Shown here in pieces: positions 10,545 to 21,032 of a stretch of DNA of 64,000 bases. The position numbers and the translations under genes were made by a program. This DNA comes from Typha latifolia. Taxonomy: Eukaryota; Streptophyta; Magnoliopsida; Poales; Typhaceae. Each line of letters starts with the position of its first letter. The stretch's first letter is position 1. The notes under the pieces are model-generated. The model had not been told where the DNA came from. It did no database searches and saw only the letters and a program-made list of their open reading frames with translations. Location of the stretch: NCBI GenBank assembly GCA_019914945.1, contig CM034111.1, forward strand, positions 6,634,001-6,698,000, written 5' to 3'.

Positions 10545-10931
10545 GGCTAACCAACAACTCACATTAACCCTAAAACACAATTTTCGCCGACCGCGTTCGA
10601 ACTCGCCCGACCGCGTTCGAACGCAACGAATTAGCTCTTCTGGATTTGCGAACGCGATGCAGGCGTTCGAACGCGTGATCGAATGCGCCTGTCGGTATTT
10701 GCGAACGCGATGCAGGTGTTCACAATGCGTTTGAACGCACAATACATTCTCTTCTCCACGTTCACAACCCCGTTCACAAACCGCGTTCGAACTCACTCCA
10801 CCCGCGTTCGAACGCGACTTACAGAAAACTTATTTTAATGGAAATTAAACACTAAAACATGAAATAAAAACACTCCTAAAGTGAATCCATGCTCGAGACG
10901 ACGTCGGTGAAGTCCGAATCGTATCACTGTT

Positions 10932-11684
10932 CGTGGTGTATCTATCTACCTGGATTCTGATGTTATTCGTGCTGAACTTCGTCTTCCTGATGGTGAGTAC
11001 CAGTATCCAACGTCTGCTCCACTTCCTGATGTCAATGAATATGCCGGTACTGTCCTGATCAAAAGGGAACGTTGGAAAGGTAACATGATGCCGCATGCAA
11101 AGCTGACATCTGTGGCTCGCATGCTTCACCTCTTTTGTCTGTACAATGCTACACCCAAGACTCGACATTCCAGCATTAGTCTCGATCGTGCGTTCCTTCT
11201 TCATGCCATGTTATCGGGTGTCTCTATTGACTTAGCTGCCGTGATCTATGATTCGATTCTCTCAGCTGCACAGAAAGAAGCACCTCGTGAGGGATTACCA
11301 TTTGGCATTTTTCTTACAAATCTGTGCACTCAAAGTGGGGTGCGAGTCGATGCTTCGGAACCTTCTCTTACTTCGCATAAACCATTGGATCGGATTACTC
11401 TTAAGCGGAGTCAAGCTCACGACCAGTTGTCTCCTCTCAAACCATCCTCTTCCACCGCTGGTCGGTCATTGCACCTCGACAGTTCTGATGATAGCTATGT
11501 TGATGACTCATCTCCCACTAAGGGGGAGTTACCTCAGAACTCGGACCGTTTCGATCAGCTTTGTACTCAAGTCCAGGATCTCCATTCGGCAGTAAATGAA
11601 TTACGAGCTGAGCAAGCTCGTCAGGGGACTGTTCTTGACTCCGTGTTGACGATTCTTCATCGTCAGTTTCCTCCGAGTTCCTAG
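10932..11684 (+). pseudogene. ORF3 of S1, second part, with C-terminal coiled coil
   Basis: The frame entered at 10932 is the one left at 5540, and it stays open to a TAG after 251 codons. Together the two parts give about 349 codons. Conserved pieces include LPFGIFLTNLCTQSGV, as in the PF20167-type domain, a Ser/Asp-rich linker, and a heptad-like C-terminal helix near 11560-11670 (FDQLCTQVQDLHSAVNEL). The 5' half is separated by 5.4 kb. S2 carries the same gene at 41706-42757. Function is unknown; a structural or coiled-coil protein is possible. Confidence 0.7.
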
Positions 11685-12083
11685 TCTTTGGCATTTGTGC
11701 CAAAAAGGGGGAGAGTGTCTTAGATAGTGTCTTAGTGTTTAGGTGTCTAGGTGTGTAGGGGGAGTATGGGCATAGGGGGAGTTTAGTGGAGTTTTCTTAA
11801 TGTTGAAACCTTGCTTTGTCTTAGTGTCGTTGGCATTTGAACTTAACTTGAAGTAATTGTGATAACGTGTGTTTAATCTTTGTCTGTTTAAATTTTTGCT
11901 CTTGTGATAACTTGTGTTTTGATTTTTTTATTTCAAGTTATTTTCACTTGATCTTGGATTGGTATATGTTTCTTTGCAGGGATTGATATGCAAAATACTC
12001 TAGACTTGTTGGTTGCTCAGTTTGAAGTCTTTGTAATATCTTGTAACCTAGGTGTTTTGTCACAAATTGCCAAAGGGGGAGAT
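11685..12083 (+). other. 3' non-coding region of S1 with repeated polypurine motifs
   Basis: GGGGGAG-type motifs occur near 11706, 11758, 11776 and finally 12073-12083 (AAAGGGGGAGA), the last directly before the LTR. Multiple polypurine tracts are a recorded Sirevirus feature. No ORF is recognised here. Confidence 0.75.
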
Positions 12084-12499
12084 TGTTAGGTTTTTAATTG
12101 TTGGCAATTCTGTTCAAAATATCCTAAGTGTATTTTTACATGTATATGAGCTTTACTCAAGTCTAGAATATCTCTGGTGTGAAGAATTGCAAGATCATTG
12201 GAGAAAAGCCGTCGCGTTCACAAACGCGTTCGAACGCAACCTGAAGAATTCAAGCTATTGCGTTCGAACGCACTTGGGCCCGTTCGAACGCACCTGAGAT
12301 CAAGTCAGGCCGTTCGAACGCACACGGGCCGCGTTCGAACGCACCTATGAAGTTTGCAATTTATTGGATTTTCGTGAGTACGAATATAACTTGGATTTGG
12401 CTCTATCTTGGAGATGATATATAAGGATAGTGTTGCCCTAACTTGAGTGGGTTGAAGAAATCATTCAAGGAGACTTTTTGGAGGCTACATTGGTTCTTC
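12084..12499 (+). repeat. 3' LTR of S1, truncated
   Basis: Begins TGTTAGG after the polypurine tract and matches 43115 onward of the S2 LTR. It holds only one partial unit of the 53-bp repeat (perfect palindrome at 12226-12237). The sequence stops matching at GGTTCTTC and passes directly into S-family gag on the opposite strand. Confidence 0.85.
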
Positions 12500-12769
12500 C
12501 GAGGAAACACAACTAAAAATTGCATTTATTGCCTTGTTATTCCATCCAACTTTTTCGTAGTCTGACCTATCCCATAACTCTATCGGTTTATCAACAAGTT
12601 TATCATCCACCATGTACATTGGTGGACTCCAACCGTTCATAACGGCAAACCATACTTGTTCATCTATAGACTTCAAGTAAGCTCTCATCCTAGCTTTCCA
12701 ATATCCATAATTTGATCCATCTATGATAGGAGGTCTAATAGATGATGGTCCATCTCTATCAAAATCCAT
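12500..12769 (-). pseudogene. Ty1/copia gag N-terminus (inverted S fragment)
   Basis: On the minus strand the ATG at 12767-12769 starts MDFDRDGPSSIRPPIIDGS, followed by NYGYWKARMRAYLKS, the typical start of copia gag (DUF4219/UBN2 region). It is open for about 90 codons to the junction near 12500, after which the sequence is S1 LTR on the other strand. It supplies the gag start missing from S1 and S2. Confidence 0.8.
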
Positions 12770-12800
12770 GCCTATCTAATCTCTCTAAAAGGGTGAGAGA

Positions 12801-12816
12801 ACTTGCTCTGATACCA
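12801..12816 (-). other. Primer-binding site of the inverted S fragment
   Basis: Minus strand TGGTATCAGAGCAAGT, two bases after the LTR end. Its first 12 bases match initiator tRNA-Met. This is the only intact S-family PBS in the window. Confidence 0.85.
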
Positions 12817-12818
12817 AT

Positions 12819-13793
12819 TGAAAAACTCTTAGACACAAGAATGTATCTAAATACTAGGCAATGATATCACTTGTTCGCTTAAGTAAAAGTCCGTAGAAAT
12901 ATTAAGAACGAAAGCAGAGATGAATGCCAAGATTTTAACATGGAAAAACCCAAACGGGAAAAAACCACGGATCCAAACTCAGATCAAAACTAATCACTAT
13001 AATAGTAGCAGTTACAAGACTGACTCACAAAATAACCCGTCGATCCAAACGACTTTGTTCTTCTCAGTCTTGCTCGCTAGAACCCATGATTCACTGCTTC
13101 TCGTGATTGAAGTCCAACCTCAGTAACCCTCGAGATTGATCTTTTGTCTAGATAACCCTTAAGATGACATATTAACTTTTTAATGATGAGTGGAACCTTG
13201 TTAGCTGAAGAACCGATGTAGCCTCAAGAAGTCTCCTTCAAGAATGATTCTTCAACCACCCTAGAGATAGGGCATCACAATCCTTATATATGATCTCCAA
13301 CATAGAGCCAAATCTAAGTCTTATCCGTACTCACGAAAGTCCAATTTTATCAAACTTCATTGGTGCGTTCGAACGCGGCCCGAGTGCGTTCGAACGGCAT
13401 GACTTGATCACAGGTGCATTCGAACGGGCCCAAGTGCGTTCAAACGAGAGAGCTTGAATTCTTCAGGTTGTGTTCGAACGCGTTTGTGAACGCAGCTCTC
13501 GATTTGTGTGAACGTAGTACCCGCGTTCGAACGCATTTGTGAACGTGGCTTTCTGTCTGTGTCAACGCAATACCCTCTTTCGAACGCGTTTGTGAATGCG
13601 GCTCCCTGTTTGTGTGAACGCAGATTCCGCGTTCGAACGCGTTTGTGAATGCAGTGTGAACTCAATGGCTTTTCTCCAATAATCTTGCAATTCTTCAAAC
13701 TAGAGATATTCTAGACTTGTGTAAAGCTCATATACATGAAAAAATATACTTAGAATATTTTGTACACAATTGCCAACAAATAAAAACCTAACA
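12819..13793 (-). repeat. 5' LTR of the inverted S fragment (complete)
   Basis: 975 bp on the minus strand, starting TGTTAGG at 13793 and ending TTTTTCA at 12819. It matches the S2 3' LTR throughout. With the S1 LTR (12084-12499) it forms an inverted repeat of about 0.4 kb. Confidence 0.88.
13454..13660 (-). repeat. 53-bp tandem repeats in the S LTR
   Basis: About 3.5 units, each with GTTCGAACGC, a GTTCACAAACGC-like arm and a spacer ending in AGAGAGC (minus strand). The units differ by point changes. Confidence 0.8.
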
Positions 13794-14092
13794 AATAGGA
13801 AAGTTGTAGATGCGGAAGGTACTGATCTAACCCAATTGATTTCGTAATTTTATGGCTACCGGAGAATATCTAACAAATATTTTCCCACAGTTGCGCGGAC
13901 TAATTCTTGTAATAAATTCTAATTTTGAAGAAATCGTAGCGTAGCCTATCTTTGGTTCTAGATCTTATCAAGTGGTAAAAGAGCCTATCAATTTGGTATC
14001 AGAGCAGGTGAACCTCAGAGCTCCATTTATGGTTGAAACAAGAAATATGACATCAACAAGGAGACCTATGGAGAGCACACCGACAAAGGAAG
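13794..14092 (+). mobile_element. Family B fragment: LTR end, PBS and first gag codons
   Basis: The first about 185 bp match the 3' part of B LTRs. PBS TGGTATCAGAGC is at 13994-14005, then an ATG at 14030 starts MVETRNMTSTRRPMESTP, near-identical to the gag start of B1. It is cut on the left by the S fragment and on the right by an A element. Confidence 0.8.
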
Positions 14093-15045
14093 TGATACGA
14101 TTCGAATTTCACCGATTTCGTCTCGAGCATGGATACACTTTAGGGATGTCTTTGTCTCTTGTTTTAGTGTTTAATTCTTAAAAAAATAAGTTTCCTGTAT
14201 GTCGCATTCGAACGCGGGTAGAGTGCGTTCGAATACGCTTATGAATGCCTACATCAGGTTCGTACATCTAGAGAGTGCGAAATGTGCATTCGAACAGGGC
14301 ATTAGAAGGCGTCTGCAAATGCCTGCATCGCATTCGCATATCTAGAGAAGTGCAAAATAGATGCATTCGAACGCGATCGGGCACGTTCGAACGTGATCGG
14401 TGGAAATGTACTATTTAGGGTTAATAATAGCCATTTTTGAATTGTTTGGTTAGCCTCTAAAGGTGTGGATGGCAACGATGAAATCATTATTGATGAATTG
14501 AGTTTTTGGTCTGCCTCCTTCGTCTTCTTCTCTCCCATTCTCTCGTTCCCCGGCGACACCGTTTCTCACCTCCCTCGACCGGCCAATCAACCTAGTCCCT
14601 TAGGGGCGGCCCTCTCCTCCCCCTTCTTCCAATCTATCCATTACTTGCCCTAATCCTTCTATCACTCATAACCCTTCCACCACCACTTAATCATCGGTAC
14701 CACCCCATTAACGCCGGTCCACTACCATCCACCATCATCTAGGATCTCGTGCCTCCATCCACGGATCCTAAGACAGACTACCTGATGTTCGTCCACTAAT
14801 CAGACGATATTTGGAGAGCTCGAATCCGATTCGCCTAACTCTTGATTTATTAGAAATTTCTTTTCTGGGGCTACAACATATCAAAATCTCACATCGATTC
14901 GATGGCGGCATCTTTCGAGATATATTTCCAAAGTTCCATGTCAGATCGTGTTATCATCTTTCGGGATCTTTCGGGATCTTTCGGGATCTATTTTCATGAA
15001 AATTGGAATAGGTCGAGCCTTGGTCAAAAAGGGGAGATTGTACCA
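14093..15045 (+). repeat. First LTR of compound A
   Basis: 953 bp, TGATACGATTC to TGTACCA. PBS TGGTATCAGAGCCACC follows at 15049-15064. There is no 42-bp edge unit. The palindrome region (14200-14395) is worn, and the TATA box has decayed to CTCTAAAGG. Confidence 0.88.
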
Positions 15046-15089
15046 AGCTGGTATCAGAGCCACCATTCCTCAAACATGCATTTTCGATG

Positions 15090-15715
15090 ATGATAACTAG
15101 AGTCATGGCTTCACGGCGAGACAAGGAAGAAGAGTTTCTCCCAATAGAGAAGGGGGAAACGGTTGTGGGGACTTCCACCCACGGAATTGCCCGACCAAAT
15201 CGGAATACAGAAGAGCCTAGTGTTCAAGCCGTGTTGGGGTCTCTTTCCGAATAAATGGCCATCAACAACCAAATGATGATGGAGATAATGTGGGAATTAT
15301 GGGCGACAACGGAAGCCATGGCGAACGGGAATCCACCATCAACCCCACGACACGAGTCTACTCCTGTGAACCCGCCGCCATCGGTTCAACCGCGGCGAGT
15401 TAATCAAAATCGAAGGAGGGATCATCAACCATTTATGGTGCATCCTCCTCCGGTTAGACAAGGACTTGGACATGATCCGGATCGAGACAACAACATCCGT
15501 GGGCAAATCGTGCGTCTCGAATTCCCCAAGTTCAAAGGTGGCAATCTGATCGATTGGTTATATAGGGCAGAGCAATTCTTCGCATAGTAGGGTACAGCGA
15601 AAGAATATAAGATGATGCTTGCGAGCTTCCACCTTGAAGATGCGGCGCTTTATTAGTTTCGAGCAGCCAATGCAAATGAGGCTATCGAAACTTGGGTTGA
15701 GTTTTGCGCTAATAT
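15090..15715 (+). pseudogene. First gag copy of compound A, truncated
   Basis: The ATG after the PBS is followed by the A-type gag start, then the core motif LEFPKFKGGN and ASFHLEDAALY. Stops occur at 15252 (TAA), 15586 and 15653 (TAG). The sequence ends at about 15715, where LTR sequence starts abruptly. A deletion in the Pro-rich part removes about 60 codons compared with A(-). Confidence 0.85.
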
Positions 15716-15720
15716 TGGGC

Positions 15721-16547
15721 TTAGTGTTTCATTCTTAAAAAAAAAAAGTTTTCTGTATGTCACGTTCGAACGAGGGTGGAGTGCATTTGAACTCACTTGT
15801 GAACGCCTGCATGAGGTTCACACATTTAGAGAGTGAGAATTGTGCATTCGAACACAGCTGCGAACGCCTGCATCGCGTTCATACATCCAGAGAGTATGAA
15901 ATATGTTCGTTCAAACGCGATCGGGTGAAAATCTACTATTTTAGAGTTAATAATTATCATTTTTGAATTGTTTGGTTAGCCTCTAAAGGTGTGGATGGCA
16001 ACTATGGAATCATGATTGATGAATTGAGTGTTTGCCCTGCCTCCTTCGTCTTCTTCTCTCCCATTCTCTTGTTACGCAGCGATGCCGCTTGTAACCCCTC
16101 TCGACCGGCCAATCACCCTAGTCCCTTAGGGGCAGCCTCTCCTCCCCCTTCTTCCAATCTATCCATCACTTGTCCTAATCCTTCCATCACCCATAACCCT
16201 TCCACCACCACATATTCACCGGTGCCACCCCATTAACGCTAGTCCTCCACCATCCACCATCAACCATCCACCATCATCTAGGATCTCGTGCCTCCATCCA
16301 CGGATCCTAAGACAGACTACCCGATGTTCATCTACTAATTGGATGATATCTTGAGATTCCGACATCCGATTCGCCTAAACATTAATTTATTGGAAAGCTC
16401 TTTTCTGGATATACAACCTATCAAAATATCACGCCAATTTGATGGCGGCATCTTTCAATATTTATTTCCAAATATTTGTGTTAGATCCTGTCTAGATTTG
16501 CAAATCAGAATAAATCAAGCCTTAGTCAAAAAGGGGAGATCGTATTA
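15721..16547 (+). repeat. Second LTR of compound A, 5'-truncated
   Basis: It matches the first LTR from TTAGTGTTT onward, so roughly the first 80 bp are missing. It ends CGTATTA, and PBS TGGTATCAGAGCC follows at 16550. Confidence 0.85.
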
Positions 16548-16586
16548 ATTGGTATCAGAGCCAGGTTCCTCTGACACGCGATTCCT

Positions 16587-17900
16587 ATGAAGACAACCAG
16601 AGCCATGGCTGCACGGCGAAATGATGAAGAAGAGATTCTCCCAATAGAGGAAGGAGAAACAGTTGCGGGGACTTTCACCCGCGGAATCGCCTGATCAAAT
16701 CAGAATACGGAAGAACCTAGTGTTCAACCCATGTTGGGGTCTCTTTCTGAACAAATGGACATCAACTACCAGATGATGATGGAGATGATGTGGGAATTAC
16801 GGGCGACAAGGGAAGCCATGGCGAACGGGAATGCACTATCGACCCCACGACGCGAGTCCACTCCAATGAACCCGCAGCCACCAGTTTAGAATGTGCAACC
16901 ATAAGAGCCACTGCTGCCACCACCCTATGGGTAGAGACAAGCAAGGATGGTTCCACCAGGCCCAGTTGTAGGTGAGCCCATTCAACGAGCGAACCACTAT
17001 GGAGATCACCTTGGAGATCTAGATCCGTGGACGTGGCAATACGAACCGGAACCATGGCGAGTTAATCAAAATTGAAGGAGGGATCATCAACCATTCATGG
17101 TGCATCCTCATTCGGTTAGACAAGGACTTGGACATGATCCGGATCGAGACAACGACATCCGTGGGCAAATCGTGCATCTCGAATTCCCTAAGTTCAAAGG
17201 TGGCGATCTGATCAATTAGTTGTATAGGGCAGAGCAATTCTTCGCATACCAGGGTACGGCGGAAGAATATAAGGTGACGCTTCCGAGCTTCCACCTTGAA
17301 GATGCGGTGCTTTATTAGTTTCGAGTAGCCAATGCCAATGAGCTTCCACCTTTTGCGCCAATATTACGCGGCGATTTGGAGCGTCGGGGTATGAAGACTT
17401 CGATGCTATCTTCTCAAAGACGGTGGAAAAGGCCATGATTGGGGCATACCAAGAAGAATTTATGAGGATAAGTAGCCGATGGCAACCCCCATGTACGGAT
17501 CAGGAACTTCGCAGCACCTTCATCTCTAGGCTGCGGGGAGACATACAAGCTGACATGAGGGCTTTAAAGCCTAGAACCTTAAAGGAGGCCTTCAAAAATG
17601 CAGTGCCCATGGAAGACAAACACCGAGCCATGAAGTTACATCTAAAACAGAAATGGACGAGCCAAGGAAGCCGCAATCAAGCTCAACCAACCATAGCGGC
17701 AAGAAATATTACTGGAGTACCAAGAACCACTGCTGCAATGGTGCCTCCTTGAGCACCCCTGAAGCCATCCCAAGATGTGAAGTATGCACCTAGAGGTACG
17801 GGATGAGCACTCACACCTGCTCAAGTGGAGGAACGAAGAGCCAAAGGCCTATGCTTTCGTTGTGATGAGAGGTTTGTACTCGAACATCGCTGCGCTAAAC
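16587..17900 (+). pseudogene. Second gag copy of compound A
   Basis: The ATG at 16587 starts MKTTRAMAARRNDEEE. The gag core LEFPKFKGGD and the zinc knuckle CFRCDERFVLEHRC (near 17850) are present. Many stops interrupt it, such as at 16695, 17217 and 17750, and a deletion near 17345 shifts the frame. The region 17423-17752 is open and matches the second half of gag in A(-). Confidence 0.88.
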
Positions 17901-17911
17901 TGATGTGATCG

Positions 17912-18860
17912 ATGATGCTAATAGATGGATTGGAGGATGTGGAGGAAGAGTTTACAGCTGAAGATGAAGGTGTAGTTGGACATCAAGGAGGAGATGCTAA
18001 GGAGCAACCCATGGAGGACATGAAAGCTAAAATCTCCCTCCACGCATATTCAGGGACAGCCGCACCAAGGACTTTGCATGTGAACGGTGTAATCAAGACA
18101 ACTATAGTGAGAATCTTTATCGACACCGGGTCCACCCACAACTTCATTGACAAGAGGCTTCTTAAGAAGATTGGGCTTGAGTTGAAACCCACGGAAGGGT
18201 TCGACGTGATTATTGGAGACGGCACCACTTTGTGGGCAGCTTTCATTTGTGGAGGTGTGGAGTTCAAGGTGCAAGGCCAATTTTTCACATTGGATCTTTA
18301 TCCGTTGGCCTTGCGAGGTGCCGACATTGTTTTGGGGACTCAATGGCTTCGAAGCTTGGGACTCGTGACATTTGATTTTATAAGCCTCATATTGACATTT
18401 TGGAGGAATGACCAGAGAGTGCTGCTGGATGGAAGTCAACCGCTGTTTGAACTTCCAAACGTAGGGGATGCAAAGGAGCTCGCTTCTTTCTTGACACCCA
18501 CCTTTCCTTTCTTCTCAGATCTATGGAGAGCCAGCACCGAGGATAGTGATCTGGTCCGGCTCATGGACGAGCTGAGAGAGAACCTATCAAGCCACCCCGA
18601 GCACGACAAGCGCGACGGGTTAGTACTCGAGCGCGGGCGGATCAAGGTACCTGAGAACGAAGAGCCACAGAGACTATTGATAGCACACTTCCATGATACT
18701 CCTATAGCAGGTCATGAAGGTGTATTACGTACCTACAAGCGGCTGGCCCAAAACTGTACATGGACGACGATGAAGATGGACCTGAAGAAGTATGTGCATG
18801 AATGCCAAATCTGGCAACTAGTCAAATCAGAGACACTCAAGCCCTGTTACAACCACTGCC
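17912..18860 (+). pseudogene. Protease joined directly to integrase N-terminus (RT and RNase H deleted)
   Basis: A long open frame starts in the acidic linker after the zinc knuckle, passes the protease site FIDTGSTHNFID and the GADIVLGTQWL segment, then near 18450 jumps to the sequence before integrase. The zinc-binding module follows: HFHDTPIAGHEG supplies the two His, and VHECQIW has Trp where the second Cys of CxxC is expected. About 1.5 kb of RT and RNase H is missing without breaking this frame. The fusion is odd but probably accidental. Confidence 0.88.
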
Positions 18861-19920
18861 TATATCGGAGAATATTTAGGAGGACATCTCTATGGACTTC
18901 ATTGAGGCAGAGGTTCGAGGACAATCAGTGGTGTTCGTTGTGGTGGATAGACTGAGCAAATATGCTCATTTCATAGCATTGACCCACTCGTTTTCAGCGA
19001 AAAAGGTTGCTGAAAGTTTTGTATGGGAAGTGGCGCGCTTGCATGGGATGCCTAGGACGATCGTGTCAGACCGGGATCGCATCTTCATCAGCGAGTTTTG
19101 GTCCGAGTTCTTCAGATTGTAAGGGACTCAAGTCAACCTTAGTTCAGCTTATCAGCCTGAGACAGATGACCAAACCAAGGTGGTGAATCACGGACTAGAG
19201 CAATATTTGCGATGCTTTGTGGCAGACTGACCAAAGGATTGGGTCAAATTCCTTCCATGGGCTGAGTGGTCATACAATACCGCTCATCACTCTAGCATCG
19301 GCATGACCCTCGTTGAGGCAGTTTGTGGGTGCACTTCCCCTGTCTTTCATGCCTACAATAGACTCGCAGTGGCGGATAGGACCGAGCTCGACTTGGAACT
19401 TGCTAATCGAGATGAGACCTTGAGACGGCTCAAGATTCACCTCGCAACAGCCCAAAACCGGATGAAATAGACTCATGACAAGGGTCGGCATGAGCGAGAG
19501 TTTGAGGTGGATCAATTGGTGTTCGTTCGAGCTCAACCGTACCGGCAATCCACATTGAGGCCAATTTTGAACTAGAAGCTGGGTCACAAGTACTATGGTC
19601 CATACTGAGTGCTACAACGAATCGGTCTAGTAGCTTACCGGTTGGACCTACCTGAAGGAACCGGGATCCATCCGGTTTTCCATGTATCGGCATTGAAGGC
19701 CCAGACCGGCCCTAACCATGTGGTGGGTTCGGCCTTGCTCGAACCAATGGAGGAAGATGGCCCAACTAAACCAATCCGAGTCTTAGGCCGTAGGACAAGA
19801 CACCATGGATCCAGATTAGAGACTAAAGTGCTGATTGAGTGGCTAGGCAAGCCCACTGACGAGTCTACTTGGGAGCTAGAGTCAGATATCATGGATCGCT
19901 TCCCTAATTTCAATCCTTGA
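18861..19920 (+). pseudogene. Integrase core and chromodomain (family A)
   Basis: Frame-shifted from the upstream part near 18850. The core shows SMDFIEA (first Asp), [13 protein letters not shown] (second Asp) and AYQPETDDQTKVVN. In that last motif the third catalytic residue, Glu in QTEVVN of related elements, is Lys (AAG at 19177-19179). Stops fall at 19120, 19228, 19468, 19573 and 19606. The C-terminus (LETKVLIEWLGKPTDESTWE) is a chromodomain-type module, which in chromoviruses guides insertion into heterochromatin. The natural stop is at 19918-19920. Confidence 0.9.
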
Positions 19921-19947
19921 CGACAAGGTTGCGGAAGCGTGGTGGAT

Positions 19948-20856
19948 TGATATGATTCAGACTTCATCGATGTCATCTCGAGTATGGATACACTTTAGGG
20001 ATGTCTTTGTTTCTGGTTTTAGTGTTTAATTCTTAAAAATAACTTTTCTTTATTGCGTTTGAACGTGGGTGGAATGCATTCGAACACGCTTCTGAACGCC
20101 TGGATCAATTCGCACATCCAGAGAATGCGAATTGTGCATTTGAACGCCGCATTCGAATGCACCTGCAAATGTTTGCATCACGTTCACATATCCAGATAGT
20201 GCGAAATATGTACGTTCGAACGCGATCGGGCACGTTCGAATGCGGTCAGTGAAAATCTACTATTTTAGGGTTAATAATTGCCATTTTTGAATTGTTTGGT
20301 TAGCTTCTAAAGGTGTGGATAGCAATCGTGGAATCATGATTGATGAATTGAGTTTTTGCCCTGCCTCATTCGTCTTCTTCTATCCCGTTCTCTCGTTCAC
20401 CGGCGACGCCGCTTCTAACCTCCCTCAACCGGCAATTCACCCTAGTCCCTTAGGGCGGCCTTCTCCTCCCCCTTCTTCCAATCTATCTATCACTTGCCCT
20501 AATATTTCCATCACCCATAACCCTTCCACCACCACTTACTCACTGGTGCCACCTCATTAACGCTGGTCCTCCACCATCCACTATCATCTGGGATCTGGTG
20601 CCTCCATCCACGAATCCTAAGACAGACTACCCGATGTTCGTCCACTAATTGGACGATATCTCGAGATCTCGACATCCGATTCACTTGAAACTTGATTAGT
20701 TGGAATGCTCTTTTTTGAGGCTACAACATATCAAAATCTTACATCAATCTAATAGCGGCATCTTTCGGGATCTATTTTCAATATTTCATATTAGATCTTG
20801 TCCAGATTTGCAAATCGGAATAGATCGAGCCTTGGTCAAAAAGGGGAGATCGTATC
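19948..20856 (+). repeat. Third (3') LTR of compound A
   Basis: It follows the tract GCGGAAGCGTGGTGGAT, begins TGATATGATTC, and matches the first LTR. It ends in ATCGTATC, missing the last base, where element E begins. Confidence 0.87.
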
Positions 20857-21032
20857 GAGATACAAGTAGGCTTAGCCCATTATCCAATTTGGGACTAAAC
20901 TAAGCAAATGCAATAAGTAAATAAGCAAATAGAGTGGATAACTGTGTTGAGCCTAGCCCAATACCCTTTCATTGGACCAACTTGGTCTAAAGCCCATCTT
21001 ATAGACTGACCTAGCTCACCCGGATCATATCA
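20857..21032 (-). repeat. 3' LTR of E, truncated, and adjacent polypurine tract
   Basis: It matches 25647-25826 closely. On the minus strand, GGAAGCGTGATGGAT (21033-21047) precedes the LTR as polypurine tract. Confidence 0.8.

Larger units (their letters stand above)
5541..10926 (-). mobile_element. Ty3/gypsy chromovirus-like element, family A, minus strand, integrase deleted
   Basis: A complete insertion bounded by TSD CTGTT, with two LTRs, PBS, gag, protease, RT, RNase H and a polypurine tract. Integrase is missing: the RNase H tail runs into the last residues of the polyprotein (near 6590). Over the first 145 bp of the shared LTR I count 8 differences between the two LTRs, 7 of them transitions, so the insertion is not recent. 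It splits ORF3 of S1. Confidence 0.92.
9960..10926 (-). repeat. 5' LTR of A(-)
   Basis: 967 bp, with the same ends as the 3' LTR. It is longer mainly because it has two 42-bp edge units instead of one, partly offset by a loss in the palindrome region. It carries the promoter and ends at the target duplication at 10927. Confidence 0.9.
1..12499 (+). mobile_element. Sirevirus-like Ty1/copia element S1, truncated at both ends
   Basis: The domain order gag zinc knuckle, protease, integrase, RT, RNase H is that of Ty1/copia. After pol comes a non-coding spacer, a third ORF, several GGGGGA polypurine motifs and then a 3' LTR. A third ORF in the env-like position and repeated polypurine tracts are known Sirevirus traits. 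The 5' LTR and start of gag lie left of the window, and the 3' LTR is cut at about 12499. The element is split by a family A retrotransposon at 5541-10926. The sister copy S2 (36223-44088) was used to locate the lesions. Confidence 0.88.
14093..20856 (+). mobile_element. Compound family A element: LTR-gag-LTR-gag-PR-IN-LTR
   Basis: Three A LTRs on the plus strand enclose two internal regions. The first internal part stops inside gag at about 15715 and runs into a 5'-truncated LTR. The second keeps gag, protease and integrase with chromodomain but has lost RT and RNase H. The right end is cut by element E. It could come from nested insertion or from unequal recombination between two A copies. 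Confidence 0.85.

Noticed and set aside
13994..14005. Possible tRNA genes at the many TGGTATCAGAGC sites
   Set aside because: Only the 12-16 bases complementary to the tRNA 3' end are present, always next to an LTR end. These are primer-binding sites.
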